64,000 nt of DNA from Solilutibacter silvestris (GCF_002895945.1 NZ_NPZB01000001.1:821501-885500); one strand, 5' to 3'. Positions 6,904-15,574 are shown, counted from the first letter of the stretch. Program-made: numbers and translations. Notes: generated by a model from the sequence alone, not told the origin.

Positions 6904-9900
6904 TTAAGGTTCCACGGTGAGAACGCTGTCTGGTTCAGCGTCAATTAGGGCATTAAGCTTTTTGATGTCAGAGCTTGATCCAGTCACACATCCTTCAGAA
7001 CAGAATTTTGGGCCAAGCGATGGGCCAAATGCATTGGCGCAGCTATGTGTCAGGATTGCGCTTCTTCCGTAAGTCTCAGTCCCTGGAAGGGGAACTAACC
7101 TCCTTCCATTTTGTTTTGAATTTGCAGCTCCTGGACCATCGATGTTCCATTTCCATTTTCCAACTGGAATTGGGCCCCTTTGTTTGTACTTAATGCACTC
7201 CGGGTTGTCCTTGCATTGCTGCTTGTGGCCATTGTTCCCAGAGGCAACACGGATGTCGACGTTTTGATGCCCTTTTTCAGAAGCAACGCATGTCAGCTTG
7301 TTTTTAGTGATTGTGTAGTTGCATTCCGCTAGGCCATACCAATCAGCCCCATCAAACGGAGAGCTTTCAACGTATGCGTATGTTGAAATTCCTCCGTTAA
7401 GTATAGATGGGTCGCTTTGAGAGTAACGACCAGATAGCGAGTCGTAACCATCGCGGAAATAGTTCTGATTGAGTCCGGACGCGACATCGAACCTCTGGCC
7501 CGGGAAACGCAGATCGAGGGTAAAAACAGTTCCGTCACCATCCGGGTCTTCATTCGGTGGAGTGGCACCGAACGCTTCGGAGTCGATCGACCATTTCCAG
7601 ATCGCGACATTTCGTGTCGGATCAATCACGGCACGCGGCGTGCCGAGATGATCAGCCTGCACATGCAACATTTGAGTCGCCGTCTCGACACCGACGGGCA
7701 GCGTGTCGAGCCACACGTACTGCTGCACCAGTGTGCCCGCGCCGGTGTACTGTCCCAGCAGCTGCCCATCCTCGTTGTAGAGGAAGATCGTCGTGGCGCC
7801 GCCGGCGATACGGGAAACCTGCTCACCTGCACCGGTGTAGGTATAGGTGCTCTGCAGCGTGCCGGCTGACGATGCTGTCGCCATGCGCCCTGCCGCGTTG
7901 TACGTGAAGGTCTTCGCCCCGATCGTCAGCGTGTTGCCGGCGGCGTCATAAGTGCGGCCTGTGCCTGCGACATCGCTCAACTTGTGGCTGGTCGTGGGAT
8001 ACGTGTAGGCTTGGGTGCCATCGGAACCGCTGAATGACACGCGATTCCCAGTGGCGTCGTAGCTGTAGGACTCCAGCTGGGCACCGGCGGCATTCTTCGC
8101 CCCTGTGACGCGCGATAGGTTGTCGTATGTCAGCGTCCGGGTCGGCGCCGCGCCCGTGGACGGCAACGTCAGGGCCGTAATCGAGTCGACCTGGTTGTAG
8201 CCAAACGCGATCGACACACCATCGGTGGTGCCATCAGTCACCTGGCTCGGCCGGCCGGCGGTGTCGAACACGCGGGACTGCGTCCTGCCGCCGGCATAGG
8301 CGATCGACGTCGCCGAGCCGAAGGGCATATAGGCCACCGAACTGATCAGGCCCTGCTGGTATTGCAGGGGACGGGTCGTATTGACGGCCGAGATATTGCC
8401 CAGCGCGTCGTGCGAATAGTCCACGCGCGTGCCGTCGGGATAGATCATCCACGCCAGGCGATCGCCCTTCGTGTAGCCGTACCGTACGGCCAGGATCACG
8501 TTTCCCGTCGCCTGCACCTTCCGGACCACGTTGCCGCGGTTGTCGTAGCACCAGGCCGTCGATCCGCTGCCATCTGTCATCGTCGAGACGTGGCCGGCCG
8601 CGAAGGTTTCCCCGGCCTGGCATCCCGATGGGGCGACGTCATACGTCCACACCGCATTGTCGGTCGAACCGGTCGAATAGCTGACGCTGGTGACCCGGCC
8701 AATCCCGTCATGGGTGTACGTGGCCACCACGCCTCGTGCATCTGTGCGGGTGGAGAGCTGGCCAGCAGCGTTATAGGTGTAGCCAGTGACGCCGGTGTCG
8801 GGGCTGGTGAGCTGCAGGAGATCTCCGAGGCTGTTGTAGGAATACCCCGTCGTCAGGCCCTTCGGATCGACCACTGAGGTCACGTTGTCCAGCGTGTCGT
8901 ATTGCAACGACACAGCCGCGCCAATCCCGCCGACGTCCTGCACGGTCGACACCATGCGGTCGAGGGCGTCGTAACTGTTCTGGGTCTTCACCGATGCGGC
9001 ATCGGTGCTGGTGAGGGGATTCCCGTTCGCGTCATAAGTAAACGACGTCGTCCCGCCGGCGGCGCTTGCCACCGTCTTTAGTCTTCCGATTCCATCGTAC
9101 GATCGAGATAGCGAATACCTGACCACGTTCGAAGCGTCTGTGATCGCCTCAGCCGTTGGGTGCCCCGCGCCATCAAGGGTCAACGTGCGCTTGTTGCCGG
9201 CGCCATCCGGGGTCGACACGGCACGACCGGCATCGTCGTAGCCGATCGTCAGCACCACATTGTCGGGATCGGTGATGGACGCGAGCGTGCCATCGGCGGT
9301 CCACGTGTACTTGGTGACCGCGTCGTCGCTCGAGGTGGCGCCGTGCACGGTCTTCTGGATCCCGCGCCCGCGGGCGTCGTAAACCAGGTCGATCACGACC
9401 CCGTTTGGGTCTTTCACGGACGTTGGGTGACCGCCCGGATCGCTGGCCAACACCTCGGTGACCAGGCCGACGGCATTGATCTCCTTCTGCAGGTCACCGC
9501 GCCGGTAGCCGCAGTTGACCGGCGTCGTCGCACAAACTTGATCGTCGGCCGCGCGATACAGGAACTGGGTGACGGCGCCGCCGGGTGCCGTGACCGATTT
9601 CAGGAGACCCACAAACGGGCAGTTGGCATCTCCGGTTTCACAATAGTCGAAGGCGGTTGTTCGGGTCAGGCTGGCGCCTGGGTCCGTCGTCGCCCGGGAG
9701 ATGACCTGCCCGCGCGTGTTGTACGTGTTGGCCACGTGCAGGACCACGGTCCCGGTCGCGTTGGCAATGTCCTGAGTCGCGACCCGCGCCGGCGTTGTCG
9801 ACGTCCAAGTGTAGGACGTTATGCGCTTCTCGGTGAGAGACGTGTTGGATCCTTTCTTCTCCGCCTCGACGACGGAAGCAACTTGGCCAGTGGTCGCATC

Positions 9901-11643
9901 GAAGTTCGAGAGGGTCGCGACACCATTCCTATTCGTGTAGCGGGTATAGGCCAGCGACGTCGGATACTCCCAAGTCTCTGTACCGATCAGACTCGATCCG
10001 TCGTACGTCGCCTTCGACGTCGGTCGGCGGAACGTCGTGGCCTCGAAGGCGTAATTGACGACACCTTCGCCCACCTTGGTGACCGTGCTTTGCTGGCCAA
10101 CGGAGCTGTACGTCAATGCCGTGGCACTGGCGCCGGCCGGTCTCGTCATCTCGGTGACCCGACCAGATCCTTCGTAATCGATCGTGAGGATCCGAACCAG
10201 TCGTTCGTCGTAGACGCCCGTTAGGTGGTTCGGGAAATCGCCTGTCTGGCATCCAGATGCCGCGTTGATGCACAGATGGTTCGTCTCGCCGTACAAATAC
10301 CCGCGTCCATTGCCATCAGCATAGGCGACCGCATCGAGCGATCCTGAGCTTCCGTATGCGAAGGACACCAAGGATGATCCTGCCGCATCGATACGAATCA
10401 GATGACTGGCGGTGTCGTAGACGAAGTTCAGGGTTCGGCCGGTGTAATCCGCAGCCGTCGCGACCATCCCGTTCGTCCAGGTCAGCTCGACGTCCCGGGT
10501 GTGGTCATCCGGATGCACGATGGATTGCAGCTGCCCGGCAGCCGAAAAATTGCGGCGTGTTCCGTCCGGATCGAGCAGCAACCAGCTCCCGTCGGCATTC
10601 TTCGTCAGGGTGCGGCCCGACGCCGTCACCGACTTCATCTGAGTTGAACTGTTCGACACAAACTGAAACTGCTCGAGGTCATTGTGGTCGTTCCGCCACA
10701 ACCCGACCGGGTTTGACGCAGTAGGCGAAGGCGGCGTCAGGGATTCGTTCCAGCTATGCGACCAGCGCGGCCCAAGACCACTTCCCGATGCACGCTCGTG
10801 CAGAGTGTTGTAGAACCTCGAAAACGTGAGACGCCCAAACGTCAAATCCGTCTCGAACCACAGCTTCTCACCGGTGGCTGGAACACATGGGCAGCCCGTG
10901 TTCGGAACAGAGTTGGTAGTTTCGGCTGCCAACTTGTAGATCGTTGCCGTTGGCCCCTTGCAGGCATATGGGAACAGGGTGAAATCCCCGACGGGATACT
11001 GTGGTGCATAGCCAGGTGCACACCTGAAATTCTGATTCCAGATGATGTTTGTCGACACATGGTTCACGGCTCCCTGCGGGTTGCTGCAGGGAACGTAATC
11101 TTGATACGCGTAGCGTTGCGAGCCGTAGGGATTGGTGAGTCCGACCGTGATGTATCGCCCCCATCCGCCACCAGCCAATGGATAGGTGCTGACTACCCAA
11201 TTTGTATACGGGGGCGAACGATACCCGCCGGTGTAATACACAGAACCTTGTGGACAGTAAGAAGGGTTATTGGAGAAATAGGCGTTGAAGTACACCGAGG
11301 CCATTTCAGACTCGGATACGCAATAGCTGCTAAGTGCCTCGTTTGAATGTGAACACGCCCCGGGAGGCATGGTTGCACTCGTGGTGAACTGGGCAAACCA
11401 ATACGATGCAATGCCGGTGTTGGTGCAGTAATTCAGTACGGCTGAAGTTGGGCCAGTTGCCGTCGTGCACTCGCGCATGTCCTGCGAACCGGCCCCAATG
11501 TCCGCCCGCATCGCGGCCTCAGCCTGTGGCAACGTCGGATAGGTCGTGTTCTTGTACTGCCAGGAGATTGTTTCGGAATGCCCAACGAGCGGCAGTCCGA
11601 TCAGGACAAGGAATAACGCACAGGTTTTGAGCAAGCCAGCCAT
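6904..11643 (-). CDS. Sec-exported RHS/YD-repeat protein with Tlde1/DUF2778-like C-terminal toxin domain
   Basis: 1579 residues from ATG 11643 (TTG 11649 adds two). A signal peptide (LFLVLIGLPLVGHS) is followed by a Cys-rich leader domain (~25-245). A DUF6531-like entry follows (NTGCPCVPATGEKLWFETDL), then many YD repeats (~330-1300) and an RHS core (~1324-1438: HADHLGTPR-like QADHLGTPRAV, LRFPGQRFDVASGLNQNYFR). The last ~141 residues (6907-7329) are a different domain: GNNGH...NPEC...GPIPVGKW and THSC...CSEGCVTG. These match the layout of the L,D-transpeptidase-like Tlde1/DUF2778 toxins, with H1533 and C1552 as candidate catalytic residues. The tail is less GC-rich than the repeats, a sign of tip replacement. 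It probably acts on peptidoglycan. The Sec signal is unlike T6SS-loaded RHS effectors. Confidence 0.9.
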   Translation of the reverse strand: MAGLLKTCALFLVLIGLPLVGHSETISWQYKNTTYPTLPQAEAAMRADIGAGSQDMRECTTATGPTSAVLNYCTNTGIASYWFAQFTTSATMPPGACSHSNEALSSYCVSESEMASVYFNAYFSNNPSYCPQGSVYYTGGYRSPPYTNWVVSTYPLAGGGWGRYITVGLTNPYGSQRYAYQDYVPCSNPQGAVNHVSTNIIWNQNFRCAPGYAPQYPVGDFTLFPYACKGPTATIYKLAAETTNSVPNTGCPCVPATGEKLWFETDLTFGRLTFSRFYNTLHERASGSGLGPRWSHSWNESLTPPSPTASNPVGLWRNDHNDLEQFQFVSNSSTQMKSVTASGRTLTKNADGSWLLLDPDGTRRNFSAAGQLQSIVHPDDHTRDVELTWTNGMVATAADYTGRTLNFVYDTASHLIRIDAAGSSLVSFAYGSSGSLDAVAYADGNGRGYLYGETNHLCINAASGCQTGDFPNHLTGVYDERLVRILTIDYEGSGRVTEMTRPAGASATALTYSSVGQQSTVTKVGEGVVNYAFEATTFRRPTSKATYDGSSLIGTETWEYPTSLAYTRYTNRNGVATLSNFDATTGQVASVVEAEKKGSNTSLTEKRITSYTWTSTTPARVATQDIANATGTVVLHVANTYNTRGQVISRATTDPGASLTRTTAFDYCETGDANCPFVGLLKSVTAPGGAVTQFLYRAADDQVCATTPVNCGYRRGDLQKEINAVGLVTEVLASDPGGHPTSVKDPNGVVIDLVYDARGRGIQKTVHGATSSDDAVTKYTWTADGTLASITDPDNVVLTIGYDDAGRAVSTPDGAGNKRTLTLDGAGHPTAEAITDASNVVRYSLSRSYDGIGRLKTVASAAGGTTSFTYDANGNPLTSTDAASVKTQNSYDALDRMVSTVQDVGGIGAAVSLQYDTLDNVTSVVDPKGLTTGYSYNSLGDLLQLTSPDTGVTGYTYNAAGQLSTRTDARGVVATYTHDGIGRVTSVSYSTGSTDNAVWTYDVAPSGCQAGETFAAGHVSTMTDGSGSTAWCYDNRGNVVRKVQATGNVILAVRYGYTKGDRLAWMIYPDGTRVDYSHDALGNISAVNTTRPLQYQQGLISSVAYMPFGSATSIAYAGGRTQSRVFDTAGRPSQVTDGTTDGVSIAFGYNQVDSITALTLPSTGAAPTRTLTYDNLSRVTGAKNAAGAQLESYSYDATGNRVSFSGSDGTQAYTYPTTSHKLSDVAGTGRTYDAAGNTLTIGAKTFTYNAAGRMATASSAGTLQSTYTYTGAGEQVSRIAGGATTIFLYNEDGQLLGQYTGAGTLVQQYVWLDTLPVGVETATQMLHVQADHLGTPRAVIDPTRNVAIWKWSIDSEAFGATPPNEDPDGDGTVFTLDLRFPGQRFDVASGLNQNYFRDGYDSLSGRYSQSDPSILNGGISTYAYVESSPFDGADWYGLAECNYTITKNKLTCVASEKGHQNVDIRVASGNNGHKQQCKDNPECIKYKQRGPIPVGKWKWNIDGPGAANSKQNGRRLVPLPGTETYGRSAILTHSCANAFGPSLGPKFCSEGCVTGSSSDIKKLNALIDAEPDSVLTVEP

Positions 11644-11743
11644 GGCCAAGGATCCAATATGCTTTCCATGATCCTCACCCCATGAACCGCCATCGCGCTA
11701 GTGGGCTGGATTTTTTGGATGCCGATGCGAGTGAACGTTGATG

Positions 11744-11755
11744 TCAGATATCTGA
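11744..11755. promoter_or_regulatory. 12-bp palindrome in a divergent promoter region
   Basis: TCAGATATCTGA is a perfect palindrome midway in the 182-bp gap between the RHS gene (leftwards) and the 11826 gene (rightwards). It could be a shared operator; no known regulator consensus is claimed. Downstream, GGAAAGGAGGGGG forms a strong ribosome site for the 11826 gene. Confidence 0.4.
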
Positions 11756-11825
11756 ATGGGGCGACCCTGCACAAGGCGACGACAATGAAATCAGGCTAAA
11801 TTGGAGGCGGGGAAAGGAGGGGGTA

Positions 11826-12833
11826 ATGAGGGAAAGGGTCAATCGAGTCGCGATGGGACTGATGGGCGTGTGCTTGGCGCTGATGGCGGCCACCGCATGC
11901 GCTGCGTCACCTGCACCCCAAGAAGCGACGTTGCGTCAACTACTCCAGCAGCCGGAAGGCGCGATTGACCTAGCCCGCGCGAAAATTGCCATCGATCGGG
12001 TGGTGGATCCTTCCATAGACAGTGTTGCCACGCTTCGCTTGGTGGAGCAATGGGCGGCCAAGGCCCGCGCTAGATTCCCGGTGGGGGCTTCGAACAAGGT
12101 CAAGATGGACCTGCTGATTTCGACGATGTATGAGTCGGGTCCCTGGAACGACCATCGACCTTTCAGTTACGACTACAGCGATCCCTTCGGCCAGAACGTC
12201 AAGAAGAGCTTGCTGTCGACCTACCTGGCAACACGCAAAGGCCAGTGCGTCATCATGCCGATCGCGTTCCTTGTCATCGGCCAGCGGCTCGGATTGCCAT
12301 TGACCATCACTACGGCCCCGCATCACCTGATCGTGAAGTATGGCGATGAAGAACAAGGCCAGTGGACGAACTTCGAGGCGACCAGCGGCTTGTTCCATCC
12401 GGACAGTGGCTACGAACAGTCCATGAATATTTCTCCAGAGGCAACGCGCAATGGCATCTACCTACGTCCCTTCACGCAACATGAAACGGTGGCCGTGTTC
12501 GCGACGGCTTCCCTGTTGCCCTATTACCGGGGAAGGAAACAGTCGGAACGCATGCTAGCAGTCACGGATTTAATCCTCAAAGCCAACCCCAAGGATGTCG
12601 ACGCAATGACGATACGCGGGGACGCCTATTACTTGCTCATCGAACAACGCTTCAAATCCAAGTATCCGAAAGCCGAGCAGATCCCGATGAACCTCAGGGC
12701 CGAGTATCTGGATTACAGTAGGCAGAACAATGCTTGGTATGAAAAAGCCGAAGCGCTGGGTTGGCGGCAATGGGGGCCGAAAGAGAAGCAGCAGTATTTG
12801 CAGCACTTCAATAGCATGAAAGCCAAGAGCTAA
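11826..12833 (+). CDS. exported transglutaminase-like/SirB1-like protein, transposon cargo
   Basis: 335 residues with a Sec signal (MGLMGVCLALMAATACAAS) and a strong ribosome site (AAAGGAGG). The central part (~120-200) has the transglutaminase-like layout: a Cys at the head of a helix (RKGQCVIMPIAFLVIGQRLG), then His in APHHLIVKYG and WTNFEATSG. This resembles SirB1-type proteins. The C-terminal third (~235-330) is helical and TPR-like (ILKANPKDVDAMTIRGDAYY). It may be an exported cysteine hydrolase or a degenerate relative; the Cys-His-Asp geometry needs structure prediction. It is followed 11 bases later by the free-standing RHS tip, so the two are probably co-transcribed. The function on the transposon is unknown. 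Confidence 0.75.
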   Translation: MRERVNRVAMGLMGVCLALMAATACAASPAPQEATLRQLLQQPEGAIDLARAKIAIDRVVDPSIDSVATLRLVEQWAAKARARFPVGASNKVKMDLLISTMYESGPWNDHRPFSYDYSDPFGQNVKKSLLSTYLATRKGQCVIMPIAFLVIGQRLGLPLTITTAPHHLIVKYGDEEQGQWTNFEATSGLFHPDSGYEQSMNISPEATRNGIYLRPFTQHETVAVFATASLLPYYRGRKQSERMLAVTDLILKANPKDVDAMTIRGDAYYLLIEQRFKSKYPKAEQIPMNLRAEYLDYSRQNNAWYEKAEALGWRQWGPKEKQQYLQHFNSMKAKS

Positions 12834-12844
12834 AGGGGTTTGTG

Positions 12845-13576
12845 ATGCGAGCAGTCCAGACAAGTAGTGTGCTGGTGTTTTTGCTAATGGCGACCACCGC
12901 GCACGCGTCTACCGATCCGGTGAGGGCCAACCCAAATACCGGTGCCAGTTTCAACCGCTATTCGTACGCAAACAACAATCCGTACAGGTTTACGGATCCA
13001 GATGGGCGGGATTGTGTGACAGCGAATGGGACCACCACCTGCTCAACGGCCAACTATAGAGTGGCCTTTCCGGCTCAGAATGGGTTTCACGATTTCACTA
13101 CGGCCTCACCCAATTACCATGCATACAGTGTTCCCGCGTCGACGCCGGGGCAAACCTTGCAACAAGATCGAACTTATTTAGTTAATAACCCAACTCCTGG
13201 CTGGTCTTCGCCAGCCACACCGCAAGGGACACGCAACGACGCCACGCCAGGCATTGGTGGCATAAGTCCTGTGTCGATCAGTCCGGTGATGTCTTTCAGC
13301 TTGACTAACCAACTTAACGGCCAACCCGTTGTCGTGAATGTCACGCTTCCCGGCCATCCGTTGGAATCTGGAATTGTGGTTCGCCAAGCCACCCAAGGTG
13401 CCAACGGCACCACGTCGATTCAAAATTGGGGTGAGGGGACTGCACCTCTACAGGCACCCGGCACTCGGACGGCAGGCCCCATAAACAGCGTCTGGGGGCA
13501 CCAGACGCCTCCAACACCACCTCCAACACCAGTACCAGGTTGCGGTTCGGGGGCGGGCAATGTCTGCAATAAATAA
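12845..13576 (+). CDS. free-standing exported RHS tip: signal peptide + RHS core end + variable tail
   Basis: 243 residues. A Sec signal (SVLVFLLMATTAHAS) is joined directly to the last part of an RHS core (DPVRANPNTGASFNRYSYAN, then NNPYRFTDPDGRD), without any upstream YD repeats. The rest (~58-243) is a Gly/Thr/Pro-rich tail with a beta-like stretch (VVVNVTLPGHPLESGIVVRQ) and a motif INSVWGHQT. It ends in a proline-rich, four-Cys tail. This looks like an RHS C-terminal tip that has become its own secreted protein, or the product of a deletion that fused a signal peptide to a displaced tip. The next gene overlaps it by 17 bases. Toxicity is not shown by any catalytic motif I recognise. GTG 12842 is an alternative start. 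Confidence 0.72.
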   Translation: MRAVQTSSVLVFLLMATTAHASTDPVRANPNTGASFNRYSYANNNPYRFTDPDGRDCVTANGTTTCSTANYRVAFPAQNGFHDFTTASPNYHAYSVPASTPGQTLQQDRTYLVNNPTPGWSSPATPQGTRNDATPGIGGISPVSISPVMSFSLTNQLNGQPVVVNVTLPGHPLESGIVVRQATQGANGTTSIQNWGEGTAPLQAPGTRTAGPINSVWGHQTPPTPPPTPVPGCGSGAGNVCNK

Positions 13577-13946
13577 CCCAAAACGACTGCTAATAGGCCT
13601 GCTGCTGGCACCTCTGGTGCCGGGGCTGCTTATGTTGGCAATCTCATTGTTCGGCAATCCCAGCGAAGGCCTTTGGTCCCTGAAATTGATTGCCATGTTT
13701 GCGTATCCCGCCATGTTGGTGGTCGGGCTTCCGCTCCATCTGCTCTTTCAGCGATTGGGTTGGAACAACGTGTGGCCTTATCTATTGTCCGGCGCAATCG
13801 CTGGCATCGTCGTGGCCTACTATCTGTTCCCGTCTGTGCATGGGTTCGCCAACCCATCGTCCATTGCCATCGCTGTCATCTGCGCCTTCTTTGGCGCGAT
13901 CACTGCCGCAACGTTCTGGTGGATCGCCAGGCCATCGCGTCCTTAG
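13560..13946 (+). CDS. four-helix membrane protein, candidate immunity partner of the RHS tip
   Basis: 128 residues with four membrane segments at about 9-32, 39-66, 71-95 and 98-122. It overlaps the end of the RHS-tip gene by 17 bases, implying translational coupling. Small membrane proteins placed directly after RHS tips are often immunity proteins for envelope-acting or pore-forming toxins. Here that role is inferred from position only. No conserved motif was recognised. It is the last gene before the transposase leader. Confidence 0.68.
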   Translation: MSAINNPKRLLIGLLLAPLVPGLLMLAISLFGNPSEGLWSLKLIAMFAYPAMLVVGLPLHLLFQRLGWNNVWPYLLSGAIAGIVVAYYLFPSVHGFANPSSIAIAVICAFFGAITAATFWWIARPSRP

Positions 13947-13982
13947 GCCATTGGCTAGCGCAAAGCGATGACACTTTCGCGC

Positions 13983-14023
13983 GTCCTGTACGGACACTGC
14001 CGTTTCTCGTGTCCATGCTGGAC
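13983..14023. promoter_or_regulatory. paired GTCC/GGAC dyads upstream of the transposase
   Basis: GTCC-tgtac-GGAC (13983-13995) and GTCCA-tgc-TGGAC (14011-14023) repeat the two dyad types found inside the left end (5-nt and 3-nt spacers). They precede the transposase start at 14125 by about 100 bases and may control its expression. Confidence 0.4.
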
Positions 14024-14124
14024 GCCAGAAAAAATCATGAATCACCTATAAAACAAGTGCTTCTGTCGCAGCCTCTGCGATATCTTGCGGGCAATGTCAC
14101 CACCCCCGATCGAAGGTGACTGGC

Positions 14125-15144
14125 ATGGCCCAACATTTCTTGCTGTCGAAGGACGCACGTGGGTTGTCACTAAAGCGGATCTTCGGCTTGAGTAATCCCG
14201 AAGCTCTGACCCTGTTTCGGGAAGCCCGTTGGGGCAAGGGGCGCGACCCGAAATGCCCGAGCGTCAACTGTGGCCACGTCGCTAACCACTACTTCCACGA
14301 TGGTCGCCAGCGCTGGCGATGCAACAGGTGCCGGCGGTGGTTTTCGGTGACCTCTGGCACGGTGTTCGCCTATCGCAAGCTGCCCTTGCAGATCTACTTG
14401 GCGGCGATGGCGATATACACCCAGCACGTCAAGGGCATACCGGCCCTGGCGCTGTGCCGAAAGCTAGACGTCCAATACAAGACCGCTTTCGTGCTAGCGC
14501 ACAAGCTGCGCACGGCGCTGCTGGCGCAGCGTGATGATTCTCCTCTCGAGGGGGATGTTGAGCTGGATGGCTGCTACTTCAATGGCTACGTGAAGCCCGC
14601 CAACCAGAAGGTCAACCGCCGCGATCGGCGACTGGCCCGCAACCAGAACCCCAAGAAGTCGGTGATTATGGTGTTGCGCCAACGTGGTGGCCCAAAGCAA
14701 GGCGGCCAGAGGACCCTGACTTTCTCTACCAGGAGCGAAAACCAGTCCAGCGTGCTGAAGTTGGTCCGGAAATACATCGCAGCGGGCTCCACCGTGTATG
14801 CCGACGAGCACTCGGCCTACGATTCGCTGCACACGTTGTTCCGGACTCTCCGAACCAACCACAGTGTCCAGTACAGCGACGAGAACGGTATTCACACCAA
14901 CACGGCTGAGGGCTTCTTCTCAAGACTACGGCGAATGCAACGCGGTCAGTGCCATCACTTCAACAACAACTACATCGACTTGTACGCCAACGAGGCGGCG
15001 TATCGCGAGGACAACCGCCGCCGGGCGATGCACACCCTGTTCGATGACATCCTGACCAAATGCTTGGAGACAAAACCGTCGCGCGACCTGTGTGGCTATT
15101 GGCAACACCGCGGCCAGCTGCATCGAAGAGAGCAGTTCGTCTAA
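14125..15144 (+). CDS. IS1595-family (ISXO2-like) transposase
   Basis: 339 residues. A zinc ribbon (C44, C49, C66, C69, with RWRCNRCRRWFSVTSGTVF) is followed by a helical linker and the ISXO2-type DDE/DDN catalytic domain: D148 (VELDGCYF), D227 (VYADEHSAY) and N259 (HTNTAEGFFSRLR). This order and length fit an intact IS1595-family enzyme that cuts at the 25-bp repeats and makes 8-bp duplications. ATG 14125 is preferred; GTG 14116 adds three residues. It lies about 490 bases from the right end, and its stop codon overlaps the convergent accessory gene by four bases. No second pair of terminal repeats closer to the gene was seen, so the enzyme should mobilise the whole 13.57 kb. Confidence 0.95.
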   Translation: MAQHFLLSKDARGLSLKRIFGLSNPEALTLFREARWGKGRDPKCPSVNCGHVANHYFHDGRQRWRCNRCRRWFSVTSGTVFAYRKLPLQIYLAAMAIYTQHVKGIPALALCRKLDVQYKTAFVLAHKLRTALLAQRDDSPLEGDVELDGCYFNGYVKPANQKVNRRDRRLARNQNPKKSVIMVLRQRGGPKQGGQRTLTFSTRSENQSSVLKLVRKYIAAGSTVYADEHSAYDSLHTLFRTLRTNHSVQYSDENGIHTNTAEGFFSRLRRMQRGQCHHFNNNYIDLYANEAAYREDNRRRAMHTLFDDILTKCLETKPSRDLCGYWQHRGQLHRREQFV

Positions 15145-15574
15145 ACCCGAACCCACAAAGCCGCATGGCCGTTGCTACCTGCCTTGCTGACCTGGTTGAC
15201 CTGTTCCAGCTGATAAAGAACACGGGACACGGCCGCATTGACGTTCTTGATCGCGCGGCAGCATCTTGCTCAAGCCCGCGCTCGATGAGTATCTGTAAGG
15301 CGATGTCCGCCGTGGACAGAGGTGTACCTCCAGCGTCACGCAGTACCTCGCGAACACGGCGACTCACTTCCCCGGTGCCAAAAATTGCGTTCTTGCGATA
15401 AGGTCGTTTGGCCTTGATCTGCGAAAGCGCGATGTTCGGATCAAGCAATCGAATCGTGGCGTCCAGATGGGACAGTGATTCATGCATCACCTGGAGCTGA
15501 CCCTCCACTTCCTTAATATTTCCGGCGATTTCAGACCGTTTTTCAACCAGACCGTTTACGACAATCTTGCTCAT
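15141..15574 (-). pseudogene. frameshifted coiled-coil/winged-helix-type accessory gene
   Basis: Starts MSKIVVNGLVEKRSEIAGNI, with a coiled coil up to about residue 45. A domain follows (VSRRVREVLRDAGGTPLSTA, ADIALQILIERG) that looks like a winged helix. At the GCGCG run (15252-15259) the frame breaks: the original frame turns into Arg/Ser/Cys-rich antisense of the transposase, whereas the shifted frame continues sensibly (AIKNVNAAVSRVLYQLEQVN, ending HAALWVRV) to a TAG at 15141-15143. One missing or two extra bases explain this. Sequencing error or programmed shift are alternatives. The gene is convergent with the transposase, overlapping by four bases, and is the outermost cargo gene on the right. 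Confidence 0.65.

Noticed and set aside
9160..10224. 354-codon plus-strand frame inside the RHS gene
   Set aside because: Arg/Gly/Asp-rich antisense of YD repeats with no family motif.
7900..10400. Repetitive-looking DNA in the RHS gene as a repeat array or CRISPR
   Set aside because: The periodicity comes from degenerate YD repeats in the protein; there are no identical DNA repeats with spacers.
13950..14124. Search for a left end of a short IS just upstream of the transposase
   Set aside because: No copy of the terminal repeat here; the only matching left end is at 2090.
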